From Ruminococcus flavefaciens (lineage in GTDB: Bacteria > Bacillota > Clostridia > Oscillospirales > Ruminococcaceae), in contig CACWHY010000005.1 of assembly GCA_902760805.1 (NCBI GenBank), forward strand, positions 62,001 through 126,000: a stretch of DNA of 64,000 nucleotides, given 5' to 3'. Both the position numbers and the translations under genes were made by a program. Within the stretch, counting starts at the first letter, position 1, and each line of letters starts with the position of its first letter. The notes under the pieces were generated by a model, which saw only the letters and a list, made by a program, of their open reading frames with translations, was not told the DNA's origin and made no database searches. Positions 32,044-40,500 of the stretch are shown one piece after another.

Positions 32044-32559
32044 TCATTTCCGGACAAATTCAATCAGCGGCCTGATGTTCTCTTTATCGGAGAAATCAAC
32101 AGGCGTTTCGTAAGCGTCCAGCATCCCCTGTTCGTCCTCAGTGCGCTCTTTTATGCTCTGGAGCCTGATCTTCAGCATTTTCATCAGCACCTTGTCCTTG
32201 GCATTCAGCTTGTTAAAATCAAAGCCTCCACGCAGATAGAAGCAGCCGATCTTCTTCTGCTGCTCGGCTGTCAGCACACGATCCCAGAAAGGCTTCATTT
32301 CGTGCGCTCTGCCGGGATTTGACCCTACCGCAAACAGCGCTATCTTCTTGCCTGACAGCTTGTCCAGATTTTTAGTGATGAGCTTCACTCCGTTAAATCC
32401 GCCGGCGTACATTCCGCCTCCGTAAATTATCGTGTCATGACCCTGGATATCGGAAAACTCGGGATCCTCCTTGATATCACAGCCCAGCTCCTGCGCTATC
32501 CACTGGGCATATCTTTTTGTATAGCCAGATCTTGATCTGTAGGCAACTATCGTTTTCAT
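32044..32559 (-). CDS. Flavodoxin-domain protein
   Basis: This 171-aa flavodoxin-like protein starts TIVAYRSRSGYTKRYAQWIAQEL, the FMN phosphate-binding loop at residues ~7-16, followed by DTIIYGGGMYAGG and FAVGSNPG, as in HemG/flavodoxin_5 proteins. It probably carries electrons or acts as an NAD(P)H-dependent redox protein. The ATG at 32559 is used because GAGGAG lies just upstream. It starts 10 bp after the marR stop, so the two form an operon and the regulator likely controls it. Confidence 0.88.
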   Translation of the reverse strand: MKTIVAYRSRSGYTKRYAQWIAQELGCDIKEDPEFSDIQGHDTIIYGGGMYAGGFNGVKLITKNLDKLSGKKIALFAVGSNPGRAHEMKPFWDRVLTAEQQKKIGCFYLRGGFDFNKLNAKDKVLMKMLKIRLQSIKERTEDEQGMLDAYETPVDFSDKENIRPLIEFVRK

Positions 32560-32569
32560 TTTTTTCTCC

Positions 32570-33031
32570 TCATTTCGCATCGTTTTCTTCTTTCAGTTCA
32601 TTGAGCCTGTCACACAGCTTTGCAAGGGCTGAGCAGTATGCTGTAGTTTCCTCCTCGTTCAGGCACTCAAACAGCTTGAACACAAATCGCTGATCCTGTC
32701 CGTCTTTTTTGGTGCGCAGATGCTCGGCAGCCTCGGTCTTGACAAGGCGGATCGCCCTCTTGTCCTTTTTGTCGGGAATGACCCTCAGAAAGCCCTTGTC
32801 GATAAGACGGTCAACTATCTGCCGCATACTCTGATGAGTGACTCCCGAAAGCTCGGAGATCTGTTTTAGCGTAGGCGGCTCAGGGAAAGCGTCTATCATC
32901 GTTATAGCAAGCCACTGCTTTGCGGTGATGTCCTCTAAGCCTGAGTCCATTATGGCCTGCAAGCGGTTTGCACAGATAAAGATGTTCACATAGGCGATGA
33001 GCCGCTGATCCATATTTTCAAAGTCGTACAT
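32570..33031 (-). CDS. MarR-family transcriptional regulator
   Basis: This 153-aa winged-helix regulator has an N-terminal dimerisation helix, the helix-turn-helix PTLKQISELSGVTHQSMRQI (~residues 53-72), and the wing DKKDKRAIRLVKTEAAE with the typical DKRxxRLxLT-like pattern. An AGGAGG ribosome site precedes the ATG. Two copies of a 12-bp motif overlap its own promoter, so it is probably autorepressed and controls the downstream flavodoxin gene. Confidence 0.92.
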   Translation of the reverse strand: MYDFENMDQRLIAYVNIFICANRLQAIMDSGLEDITAKQWLAITMIDAFPEPPTLKQISELSGVTHQSMRQIVDRLIDKGFLRVIPDKKDKRAIRLVKTEAAEHLRTKKDGQDQRFVFKLFECLNEEETTAYCSALAKLCDRLNELKEENDAK

Positions 33032-33044
33032 AAGTCCTCCTATT

Positions 33045-33076
33045 ATATGCAGTATAATGCCTATATATGCAGTATA
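33045..33076 (-). promoter_or_regulatory. Operator: two 12-bp direct repeats at the marR promoter
   Basis: ATATGCAGTATA occurs at 33045-33056 and 33065-33076, 20 bp apart (two helical turns). The upstream copy contains the -10 hexamer and the other lies at about the transcription start and leader. Confidence 0.7.
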
Positions 33077-33099
33077 CTACATATCCTCCCCTTTGTCAA
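33071..33099 (-). promoter_or_regulatory. Promoter of marR-flavodoxin
   Basis: On the minus strand, TTGACA (33094-33099), 17 bp, TATACT (33071-33076). The -10 is part of the repeated operator motif. Confidence 0.8.
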
Positions 33100-33111
33100 G
33101 GCCTTTTAGCA

Positions 33112-33142
33112 CAAAAAATGGGCGGACACTGGGTCCGCCCAT
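33112..33142 (-). terminator. Terminator of the riboflavin/peptidase transcript
   Basis: ATGGGCGGAC (33119-33128) pairs with GTCCGCCCAT (33133-33142), followed on the minus strand by TTTTTT (33113-33118). It ends the minus-strand unit whose last gene is at 33198. Confidence 0.88.
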
Positions 33143-33197
33143 AGGATCTGGCTATTTTGCGCAGGTCGCTATTTTGTTGTGTGCAGTTTTTAACAGC

Positions 33198-34838
33198 TCA
33201 CTGTTCCTCTCTTGAGATAAGCCCGTCAAGAGTTTTTGCAAGGCCCTTGATGTAGTCCTCGGTGAGAACATCGCTGTAGCCGCACTCCGCCAGAGCTGCC
33301 TTGAAGGAACAGTCCGGCGAATACGCCTTAACATGGGCGATCTTTTCATACTGCTCAAGAGCTCTTCCCGGGTCGTCGTAGCTGGCAAGGATATTATCCA
33401 GAGCCGCCAGCGCCGAAACTCCGTAGCTGATATAGTAGCCGGGCTGCTCGAAAATATGCGCAACATAGTAGAAGTGGGAGTCAGGGTAGTAGTCCCCCAT
33501 GATCTCGTGGTAGCAGTCAACTACCTCCTCGGGAGTAAGGCTGTCCTTGTTTTCCAGCACCTTGTACTCAAATTCCGCCATGAGACAGCCGCTTATGGCA
33601 TAGTCCATGATGTCATTGAGCTTGTAAAGCCGCATGATGCTGGCCTTATCGCCGAAGATCTGGTCGTAATAGGGGATGAAGAGCAGCTCCATTCCCTGAG
33701 ACTGGATCTCAGCCACGTCAAGGCAGTTTATCTGGTCATAGGCGCAGGTGTCATCGAAGTAAGAAGAGTAGAAGTGGCCGAATTCATGGATAATGCCAAT
33801 CATGTCCGTCAGCAGGTCGTCCCGGTAAATATAGAGCATTGCGTCCCCCGCATAGGGAAGATCAACTGTAAAGCTGCCGTTATAGCTGTTTTTGCCCTCA
33901 GTTATGAAGCACAGATCTCTGTCTGAGAGCAGCTTTGCAGACTTGCCCAGATCGGGAGAGATCTTTTCTGCGTACTCCTGAAGGGTAGGCAGCAGCTTAT
34001 CCCCGGGGAAGCTGATATCAGACAGCCCCTCGTAGTCAGGGTGATCCATGATGAGATCCAGACTGCGCTGAGACACCGGCACAAGCTCCGTGCGGACCAT
34101 TTCACAGACCGGCATGATCTCCTCAGGGGTGTAGTCACGGTTGAAGCCGTCGTAGAAGGTCTCAGTGTCATAGCCCTCCAAGATCTGCAAATAGATCTTC
34201 GCTGCCTCGATATCCAGCTTATCCTCGTCCTTGTCGCTGCTGTAGGCCACATCGTAGTAATCGTCAAGATCGCTGTCGCCGGAGGCAAAGGCCTGACGAG
34301 CGTACTTCTCCACACGCTCCAGTGTGACGCCGGGAGAATTGTAATAATCCAGCCACTCATCGTCGATGTATGGCTTTATCAGGTCAACATACTCCGGATA
34401 AGCGCTGGAATAGGCCTTGTGGAAGGCGTAGCTGATCGCCTCGTAGGCGATAGAGGCCTCCTCAGTGCAGCCATCAGCCTCGGCCTCAAGAGCGTCGCTG
34501 TCAAAATCCAGATAATACGCCAGCTCGGAATAGGCCTTGGCGTCGTAGCTCTTAGCAAGAGTTTCCATAAGGCCGTCGATGTCGCCCTGAACGTCATTTC
34601 CGGAGGAATGGACGTCATCCAGGAATTTCTCGATATCGCTGTTGAGCTGGTCGATGTCGATGCTCTCATAGCGGCCGAGAAGTCCCGAAGTATCAGCAGT
34701 CTTCGCCTCCTGACGAAGAACTGCGTTGTTGGCAGCCTCCTTCTTGTCACGGTCGCTCTGATAACCGAATGTGCAGGAAATAAGAGAAATAGGCATTGCA
34801 GCGGCAGCAGCCAGCGCCGCCAGCTTTCTAAGTTTCAT
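33198..34838 (-). CDS. Lipoprotein with M3-type (HExxH) metallopeptidase domain
   Basis: This 546-aa exported lipoprotein has a signal peptide ending at the lipobox SLISC. The C-terminal half contains IIHEFGHFYSSYF (zinc-binding HExxH near residue 349), followed about 25 residues later by EIQSQGMELLF, which matches the pattern of M3 oligopeptidases such as PepF (HEFGH then E-x-x-S-Q-x-x-E). A surface peptidase is the best reading. An AAAGGAG site precedes the ATG and the gap to the HAD gene upstream is only 15 bp, so it is probably the last gene of the riboflavin operon. Confidence 0.8.
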   Translation of the reverse strand: MKLRKLAALAAAAAMPISLISCTFGYQSDRDKKEAANNAVLRQEAKTADTSGLLGRYESIDIDQLNSDIEKFLDDVHSSGNDVQGDIDGLMETLAKSYDAKAYSELAYYLDFDSDALEAEADGCTEEASIAYEAISYAFHKAYSSAYPEYVDLIKPYIDDEWLDYYNSPGVTLERVEKYARQAFASGDSDLDDYYDVAYSSDKDEDKLDIEAAKIYLQILEGYDTETFYDGFNRDYTPEEIMPVCEMVRTELVPVSQRSLDLIMDHPDYEGLSDISFPGDKLLPTLQEYAEKISPDLGKSAKLLSDRDLCFITEGKNSYNGSFTVDLPYAGDAMLYIYRDDLLTDMIGIIHEFGHFYSSYFDDTCAYDQINCLDVAEIQSQGMELLFIPYYDQIFGDKASIMRLYKLNDIMDYAISGCLMAEFEYKVLENKDSLTPEEVVDCYHEIMGDYYPDSHFYYVAHIFEQPGYYISYGVSALAALDNILASYDDPGRALEQYEKIAHVKAYSPDCSFKAALAECGYSDVLTEDYIKGLAKTLDGLISREEQ

Positions 34839-34853
34839 CTGGTATCTCCTTTC

Positions 34854-35510
34854 TTAGCGGAGAAGCTCCTCCACCGCAGCAGGGAGCTGTTTCACGTCGT
34901 TTATGATAATATCAGCAGCCGAAAGCTCGCCCTCACCGCCGTAGCCGTAGCCGCAGCCGATGGAGCGCAGGCCGTTCATGGTGGCTGTCTCGATGTCGTG
35001 GAAGCGGTCTCCGATCACGATGAACGGACCGGGGAGCTCCGGCGAAAATCTGCGGAAGATCTCGTATTTCGGGATGAAATCGAACTCCTCGCAGCAGTAA
35101 AACCTGTGGAAGAAGCGGTCCAGCCGGAAGACCCGGCGGTGGCGCTCCATGTAATGTACACGGCAGTTGCTGAGGAAGATCAGGGTGTGACCCTGCTCCC
35201 TCAGTCCCAGAAGGATCTCTTCCATGCCCGGGTAGAGTGAGCCCTGTCCGGACTCTATGCGCTGAGCCATGTCCTCCCCCAGCATGATCCTGGCCTTTTC
35301 CTTTATGGCCGGGTCAAGGCCGGGCATGAAGCTGTTCCACATATCGGTGGAATTGTAGCCCAGCCAGTTCCCGATCTCCTTGGCTGAGATCTGACGAGGC
35401 TGAGCATAGCCGTTCTCCACAAGCCAGGCATAGGTATTGCGGAAGGCCGGCTCATAGATCCGAAGGGTCTCATGGACAGTGCCGTCGTAGTCAAATATCA
35501 GGTCGGCCAT
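34854..35510 (-). CDS. HAD-superfamily phosphatase in the riboflavin operon
   Basis: In this 218-aa HAD hydrolase, motif I FDYDGTVHETL contains both catalytic aspartates (Asp8 and Asp10 region), motif II is FLSNCRV, and motif IV is GDRFHDIETA, with a helical cap between motifs I and II (subfamily IA-like). Its ATG shares one base with the ribH stop (TGATG), so it is translationally coupled to ribH. Because the dephosphorylation of the ribitylamino-uracil phosphate intermediate is done by HAD enzymes in other bacteria, this gene is a good candidate for that step. A generic phosphatase role is possible. Confidence 0.85.
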   Translation of the reverse strand: MADLIFDYDGTVHETLRIYEPAFRNTYAWLVENGYAQPRQISAKEIGNWLGYNSTDMWNSFMPGLDPAIKEKARIMLGEDMAQRIESGQGSLYPGMEEILLGLREQGHTLIFLSNCRVHYMERHRRVFRLDRFFHRFYCCEEFDFIPKYEIFRRFSPELPGPFIVIGDRFHDIETATMNGLRSIGCGYGYGGEGELSAADIIINDVKQLPAAVEELLR

Positions 35511-35977
35511 CAGTCCTCGATCTCTCTGATGAGGTTGATCATCTCGATAGCGCCCTCAGCGCACTCGCTGCCCTTGTTTCCTGCCTTTGAGCCTGCACGC
35601 TCGATAGCCTGCTCGATGTTCTCAGTTGTGATAACTCCGAACATAACGGGTATACCGCTCTTGAGGGAGACCTGAGCGATGCCCTTTGCAGCCTCGTTGC
35701 ACACAAGGTCGTAGTGAGAGGTGCTGCCTCTGATGATAGCTCCCAGGCAGATAACTGCGTCGTACTTGCCGCAGGAGGCCATTTTCTGAGCAATGAGCGG
35801 GATCTCGAAGGCTCCGGGCACCCATGCCACGTCGATAGAGTCCTCGGAAATATCGTGGCGCTTCAGTGTATCAAGAGCTCCGCCCAGCAGCTTGCTGGTG
35901 ATGAACTCGTTGAAACGTGCAACAACGATACCGATGCGTATGTCCTTGGGGATAAGATTTCCTTCGTAAGTTTTCAT
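35510..35977 (-). CDS. ribH: 6,7-dimethyl-8-ribityllumazine synthase
   Basis: This 155-aa lumazine synthase joins the ribitylaminouracil and dihydroxybutanone phosphate. Characteristic runs are [51 protein letters not shown] (with the catalytic His), and [19 protein letters not shown]. The ATG at 35977 is used, with AGGAGTG upstream. It is the sixth gene after the FMN riboswitch, 14 bp after a membrane protein gene, and overlaps the HAD phosphatase gene. Confidence 0.97.
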   Translation of the reverse strand: MKTYEGNLIPKDIRIGIVVARFNEFITSKLLGGALDTLKRHDISEDSIDVAWVPGAFEIPLIAQKMASCGKYDAVICLGAIIRGSTSHYDLVCNEAAKGIAQVSLKSGIPVMFGVITTENIEQAIERAGSKAGNKGSECAEGAIEMINLIREIED

Positions 35978-35991
35978 TATGATCACTCCTG

Positions 35992-36489
35992 TTAAATTTT
36001 CTTTATGTAATGCTCGGTGAGCATTTTTTCCAGTGAAGCGGCGTCCTTTGCCGAGAATTTAGCGGGTCTTTCGATGCCCTTGCGGTAGAGCTTCACCCTT
36101 GTGCCGTCCAGCTCATACTGCCAGTCCTCTATGGGAACGAGCCCCTTTTTGCCCATTGTAGTGAGAACGCCGGCCGGGGTGAGATAGGCCTTCGTCCAAA
36201 AGCGGTAGGTCAGCCAGAACAGCAGAAAGATCACCCACATCGCAATTATTATGATGTCGCCCACACGTTCAAGGCCGGTGTCCTTTTTCAGTTCACTTAG
36301 CTGGATCATGATCTGTCCCAGAGAAAGTCCAATATATATCAGCGGAAAAACTACCCCTAGGTTAGTCAGCTCAACGCTTTCCGGATAGCCCTCGCTGAGC
36401 TCCTTCTTCTTGAACACGTCCAGCAGATTGTAGATCATCAGCCCTGCGACGATCACCCCAAATACTATACCAAAACAGAATACAAACAT
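35992..36489 (-). CDS. Membrane protein inside the riboflavin operon, unknown function
   Basis: This 165-aa protein has three membrane helices (about residues 2-22, 44-64, 76-97) and a cytosolic C-terminal domain of ~70 residues ([25 protein letters not shown] and onward, similar in feel to PH-like membrane proteins such as DUF5673). Its AGGAGG ribosome site lies within the last codons of ribBA. It separates ribBA from ribH, so it is co-expressed under FMN control. There is no sign of being a riboflavin transporter (RibU has five or six helices). Confidence 0.75.
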   Translation of the reverse strand: MFVFCFGIVFGVIVAGLMIYNLLDVFKKKELSEGYPESVELTNLGVVFPLIYIGLSLGQIMIQLSELKKDTGLERVGDIIIIAMWVIFLLFWLTYRFWTKAYLTPAGVLTTMGKKGLVPIEDWQYELDGTRVKLYRKGIERPAKFSAKDAASLEKMLTEHYIKKI

Positions 36490-36490
36490 C

Positions 36491-37699
36491 TCATTCCTCC
36501 TCGTAATTAAGGAGATGACCCATTTTCGCAGCCTTTGTTTTCAGGTAGAACAGATCGTAGGCGGTGGCGTCCATCTGGATCGGCACACGCTCCTTGATCT
36601 CCATGCCGAAGCCGGAAAGTCCGTAGACCTTATCCGGATTGTTGGTCAGGAGCCTGAGGGTCTTGCAGCCAAGATCACGGAGGATCTGGGCTCCGATGTA
36701 GTATTCACGCATATCTCCCGGGAAGCCCAGAGCAAGGTTGGCCTCAAGGGTATCCATGCCCTGATCCTGGAGCTCATAGGCTCGGAGCTTGTTGATAAGA
36801 CCGATACCACGGCCCTCCTGCCTCATGTACAGGAGAACTCCCCTGCCCTCCTTCTCGATCTGGGTCATAGCGGCGGCAAACTGCTGTCCGCAGTCGCATT
36901 TCAGAGAGCCGAAGGCATCTCCGGTGAGGCACTCAGAGTGGACACGGCACAGTATATCCTGTCCGTCGCCGATGTCGCCCTTCACCAGAGCGACGTGGTG
37001 CTCGCCGTTGAGCTTGTTGACGTAGCCCAGAGCCCTGAATTCGCCGTATTTTGTGGGGAGCTTGGTGTTGGCCACCAGCTCCACCAGATCGTCGTGGCAC
37101 TTGCGGTACTCTTTGAGAGCCTGGATCGTGATGAATTTCAGTCCCCACTCCTGAGCCTTCTGCTGGAGCTCGCCAGCCCTCATCATAGTGCCGTCGCCAC
37201 GCATGATCTCGCAGCAAAGGCCGCACTCCTTCAGACCGGCAAGGCGCATAAGGTCAACGGTAGCCTCGGTGTGTCCCTCACGCTCTAAAACGCCGTTCTT
37301 CCGGGCAGTCAGGGGGAACATATGGCCCGGCCTGCGGAAGTCCTCAGGCTTTGCATCGGGAGAAACGCACATCCTTGCGGTAAAGCCACGCTCCTCTGCG
37401 GAAATGCCTGTGGTAGTCTCCACATGGTCGATCGACACGGTGAAGGCGGTGGAGTGATTGTCAGTGTTGTTCTCCACCATTTGGCCAAGGCCAAGTCTAT
37501 GGCAGAGCTCTATGCTCATGGGCATACAGATCAGACCCTTTGCATGGACTGCCATGAAATTCACATTTTCGGTTGTTGCAAACTCAGCGGCACAAATCAT
37601 GTCGCCCTCATTTTCCCTGTCCTCGTCATCTGTTACAAGGATTATCTCGCCGTTTCGGAGAGCCTCAACAGCCTCCGGAACAGTGTTGTATTCAAACAT
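36491..37699 (-). CDS. ribBA: Bifunctional DHBP synthase / GTP cyclohydrolase II
   Basis: This 402-aa fusion feeds both branches of riboflavin synthesis. The N-terminal half is RibB ([18 protein letters not shown] with acidic metal ligands, and [13 protein letters not shown]), which makes dihydroxybutanone phosphate from ribulose-5-phosphate. The C-terminal half is RibA (zinc cysteines in [20 protein letters not shown], then RQEGRGIGL), which opens GTP. The ATG at 37699 is chosen, since the earlier ATG directly abuts the AGGAGG site. Length and order are normal. Confidence 0.97.
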   Translation of the reverse strand: MFEYNTVPEAVEALRNGEIILVTDDEDRENEGDMICAAEFATTENVNFMAVHAKGLICMPMSIELCHRLGLGQMVENNTDNHSTAFTVSIDHVETTTGISAEERGFTARMCVSPDAKPEDFRRPGHMFPLTARKNGVLEREGHTEATVDLMRLAGLKECGLCCEIMRGDGTMMRAGELQQKAQEWGLKFITIQALKEYRKCHDDLVELVANTKLPTKYGEFRALGYVNKLNGEHHVALVKGDIGDGQDILCRVHSECLTGDAFGSLKCDCGQQFAAAMTQIEKEGRGVLLYMRQEGRGIGLINKLRAYELQDQGMDTLEANLALGFPGDMREYYIGAQILRDLGCKTLRLLTNNPDKVYGLSGFGMEIKERVPIQMDATAYDLFYLKTKAAKMGHLLNYEEE

Positions 37700-37709
37700 A
37701 ATCATCCTC

Positions 37710-38540
37710 CTATTTTACATTGATCTTACCTGTGGAGGTGCTGACCTGAGCAGTACAGCCGTCCCCGAAGGCAATGCTTCCGCTGCCGCCGGTGGTGCCT
37801 TTTTCGATGTTCTCGGTGAACTCGCCTCCGGCAGTGTCGAAGGTCACATTCCCCACATCGGTCTTCATAGAGACTTCGGAGCCCTTCTCAGGCTTGCCGG
37901 AAAGCTCCACTTCGATACTTCCTGTATCTGATGAGAACTCCGTCTGACTGTTCTCAGGAAGCGCCTCTGCCAAAGACAGCTGTACATTTCCCACATTTGT
38001 GGTGAAATTGCTGTCGCCCTGCAAAGCCGCACCGCTGACTATGATATTTCCCACATTAGAGGTGAGATCCATAGTTCCGGAAATATCCTCCACAGTGACC
38101 GAGCCAACGTTGGTGCTGATCGTGAATTCAGTCATAGTCTCCGGAACAGAGATCTCCGCCTTCACGTCTATATCGTAGTTGGCGTGCTCGTCCTTAACTG
38201 CCTTCCAGATCGAAGTATCGGTGCCCTTCTTCACAAAGGACAGCCGGAAAACTCCGTTATCGCTGGAGCTTTTGAGCTCAGTCTCGTTCAGGATCTCCTC
38301 AAGTACGCTGCTGCTGAAACCCCGGGCTGTGTAGGACACATCGGTGTGTACCTTGCCGTCGGTGCTTGGTTTAATGGTAACTGCGCCTACCTCTCCCTCG
38401 AAAGCGAAGGCCGTGTCGTCAGTTGCAAAGTCGCTGAGCAGGCCATCTGCGGTTTGCTCGATCTGCTTCTGAGCAGAAAAGCAGCCTGTAAGTCCCGCTG
38501 TCACAGCAAATGCTGTGATAAGTGCTGAAAATTTTTTCAT
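37710..38540 (-). CDS. Lipoprotein with DUF4097-type repeats inside the riboflavin operon
   Basis: In this 276-aa protein, a signal peptide ends at the lipobox AGLTGC. The body is a repetitive beta structure in which GxVxV/GNVxx units recur (e.g. [61 protein letters not shown]), the pattern of DUF4097 adhesin-like proteins. It would sit outside the membrane. AAGGGGAA precedes the ATG at 38540. Insertion between ribE and ribBA is unusual. A role in riboflavin metabolism is not evident. Confidence 0.8.
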   Translation of the reverse strand: MKKFSALITAFAVTAGLTGCFSAQKQIEQTADGLLSDFATDDTAFAFEGEVGAVTIKPSTDGKVHTDVSYTARGFSSSVLEEILNETELKSSSDNGVFRLSFVKKGTDTSIWKAVKDEHANYDIDVKAEISVPETMTEFTISTNVGSVTVEDISGTMDLTSNVGNIIVSGAALQGDSNFTTNVGNVQLSLAEALPENSQTEFSSDTGSIEVELSGKPEKGSEVSMKTDVGNVTFDTAGGEFTENIEKGTTGGSGSIAFGDGCTAQVSTSTGKINVK

Positions 38541-38551
38541 GATATTTCCCC

Positions 38552-39196
38552 TTAAATAAACCCATTCTCCGCCAAAAAGCCCATGCTGATCCCCCCGGAG
38601 GAGCTCTCCGCAGGCTTCATCAGCTTCTCGACGTACTTGCCGATAATATCGTTTTCGATGTTGATCTTGTCGCCGGTCTTTCGCTTGGAAAGAGTCGTCA
38701 CCTCCGCTGTGTGAGGGATTACCGAAACGCTGAAGCTCTCCGCCGTGACCTTGGCCACAGTGAGGCTTATGCCGTCCAGAGCAACAGAGCCCTTTTCCAC
38801 GATATATCGCAGGATCTGGGGATCTGCCGTGATCGTGTACCACACAGCTATGCCGTCGTTTTTTTTGTCAGTGACCGTGCCTGTGCCGTCGATGTGGCCG
38901 GAGACGATATGGCCTCCGAAGCGTCCGCCGGCAGCCATTGCACGCTCTAAATTCACCGAATCACCGGGCTTTAGGCTGCCCAGGGAGGATCTGGCCAGAG
39001 TCTCGTTCATCACGTCGGCCTGAAACCAGCCGCTGCCCATTTCAGTCACCGTCAGGCATACCCCGTTCACGGCGATACTGTCGCCGGTGACAGTGCCCTC
39101 AAGCACCTTTTCCGCCTGGATTCTGATGAATGAGGAGTTCCCCCCATGGCGCAGAGAGGACACTTTTCCGGTCTCCTCGATCAGTCCTGTGAACAC
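38552..39196 (-). CDS. ribE: Riboflavin synthase, alpha chain
   Basis: This 214-aa protein has two homologous lumazine-binding barrels. The first begins FTGLIEETGKVSSL, with SIAVNGVCLTV. The second has GSVALDGISLTVAKV. It dismutates two ribityllumazines into riboflavin. The start is GTG at 39196, inside the end of ribD (16-base overlap), with AAGGTGG upstream, so translation is coupled. Length matches the family. Confidence 0.97.
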   Translation of the reverse strand: MFTGLIEETGKVSSLRHGGNSSFIRIQAEKVLEGTVTGDSIAVNGVCLTVTEMGSGWFQADVMNETLARSSLGSLKPGDSVNLERAMAAGGRFGGHIVSGHIDGTGTVTDKKNDGIAVWYTITADPQILRYIVEKGSVALDGISLTVAKVTAESFSVSVIPHTAEVTTLSKRKTGDKINIENDIIGKYVEKLMKPAESSSGGISMGFLAENGFI

Positions 39197-40290
39197 CTGT
39201 CCACCACCTTGCTTTCTATCATTATATCCTGTCCAAATCGGACTATCTTGCTATCCTCCAGCATAAAGGCCAGATCAGGCTGAGGAACTCCCCTTCCGTC
39301 AACAGGAGACTTCCCAGCTCCGCCAAAGATCTTGGGAGCGATGTAGGCCTGGACTCTTGAAACGATGCCGCTTTCCAGAGCTGACCAGTTGAGAGTTCCG
39401 CCTCCCTCCAGCAAAATACTGTCGATCTTCATTTCACCAAGCTGCTTCATCAAGTCTCTCAGGTCGATGCGGCCGTCCTTTTCCTTAACGAAGAGCACCT
39501 TGCAGCCCTTCTCAGTATATGCAGAGCTGCGCTGTGCCTGCTCCTCCAGAGTTGCAATGATCGTGGGAATTCCACCAGCAGTTCGCACGATATTGCTATC
39601 CAGCGGAGTCCTCAAATGAGAGTCGCAGATTATCCTCACCGGATCCCGTCCGCCCTCCAGCCGGCAGGTCAGCAGCGGATCGTCTGCAAGGACAGTTCCC
39701 ACCCCCACCATTATACCGGTGTGGCGAAGGCGCTCCTGCTGAACATGGAGCCTTGCCTCCTCACCGGTGATCCACTTGGAATTCCCCGTAAAGCAGGCGA
39801 TTTTTCCGTCCATGGTCATGGCATACTTCATGGTGACGAAGGGCCGTCCGGTGGTGATGAAGTGGAAGAAGATCTGGTTGATCTGGTCGCACTCCTCACG
39901 AAGCAGGTCCTCCACCACCTCGATCCCGTGGCTGCGGAGGATCTGAACGCCCTTGCCTGCAACCAGAGGATTTGGGTCCGCCGATCCGACGAAAACTCGC
40001 TTGATCCCGTGGGAGATCACCGCATCGGTGCATGGCGGCTGCTTGCCGTGGTGACAGCAGGGCTCCAGCGTGACGTACATATCCGCCCCGGAGCAGTCCT
40101 CACCCCTAGCCTCGCAGTCCGCAAAGGCATTCCTCTCGGCATGAAGGTCGCCGTAACGCTTGTGCCAGCCCTCACCGATGATCCTGCCGTCCTTGACTAT
40201 GACGGCTCCCACCAGAGGATTTGGGCAAACAAAGCCCATTCCTTTTTTGGCCAGCTCCAAGGCCAGCCTCATATACTCGCTATGCTCCAT
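39181..40290 (-). CDS. ribD: Bifunctional riboflavin deaminase/reductase
   Basis: This 369-aa fusion has an N-terminal zinc deaminase (HAERNAFADC, then TLEPCCHHGKQPPC) acting on the diaminopyrimidine from GTP, and a C-terminal reductase (KYAMTMDGKIA, SILLEGGGTLN). It is the first gene after the FMN riboswitch. The GGAGG ribosome site at about 40294-40300 lies immediately downstream of the terminator stem. Gene order is ribD-ribE-lipoprotein-ribBA-membrane protein-ribH-HAD. Confidence 0.97.
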   Translation of the reverse strand: MEHSEYMRLALELAKKGMGFVCPNPLVGAVIVKDGRIIGEGWHKRYGDLHAERNAFADCEARGEDCSGADMYVTLEPCCHHGKQPPCTDAVISHGIKRVFVGSADPNPLVAGKGVQILRSHGIEVVEDLLREECDQINQIFFHFITTGRPFVTMKYAMTMDGKIACFTGNSKWITGEEARLHVQQERLRHTGIMVGVGTVLADDPLLTCRLEGGRDPVRIICDSHLRTPLDSNIVRTAGGIPTIIATLEEQAQRSSAYTEKGCKVLFVKEKDGRIDLRDLMKQLGEMKIDSILLEGGGTLNWSALESGIVSRVQAYIAPKIFGGAGKSPVDGRGVPQPDLAFMLEDSKIVRFGQDIMIESKVVDRCSQD

Positions 40291-40304
40291 GATACCTCCA
40301 AGCG

Positions 40305-40331
40305 CAAAAAAGCCCCGAAACTTCGGGGCTT
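40305..40331 (-). terminator. Riboswitch-controlled terminator before ribD
   Basis: AAGCCCCGAA / TTCGGGGCTT hairpin followed by TTTTTT on the minus strand, placed between the FMN aptamer and the ribD ribosome site. It is the expression platform. Confidence 0.92.
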
Positions 40332-40354
40332 GTCAGACTAATTGCATGACTTTC

Positions 40355-40465
40355 ATCTTCTTTCATCCGGACTTTTACCGTCGGCTCTGGAATTCCACCA
40401 GATCGGCTCCTGAGGGAGTTCGTGGGCTTTACCACCGGTCAGGAATCACACCCTGCCCTGAAGAT
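40355..40465 (-). ncRNA. FMN riboswitch (RFN element)
   Basis: The minus strand has the RFN conserved blocks: ATCTTCAGGGCAGGGTG, ATTCCTGACCGGTGGTA, AGCCCACGA, a variable arm, GCCGA-TGGTGGAATTCCA, and GAGCCGACGGTAAAAGTC with a closing GAAGAT that pairs with ATCTTC at the start. It binds FMN and controls the riboflavin operon through the terminator at 40305-40331. Confidence 0.97.
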
Positions 40466-40471
40466 ACTATT

Positions 40472-40500
40472 ATTATATCACACTAACTGAATTATGTCAA
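40472..40500 (-). promoter_or_regulatory. Promoter of the riboflavin operon
   Basis: On the minus strand, consensus TTGACA (40495-40500), 17 bp, TATAAT (40472-40477) with TGA in front, seven bases before the riboswitch. The -35 overlaps the stop codon of the upstream gene. Confidence 0.85.
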
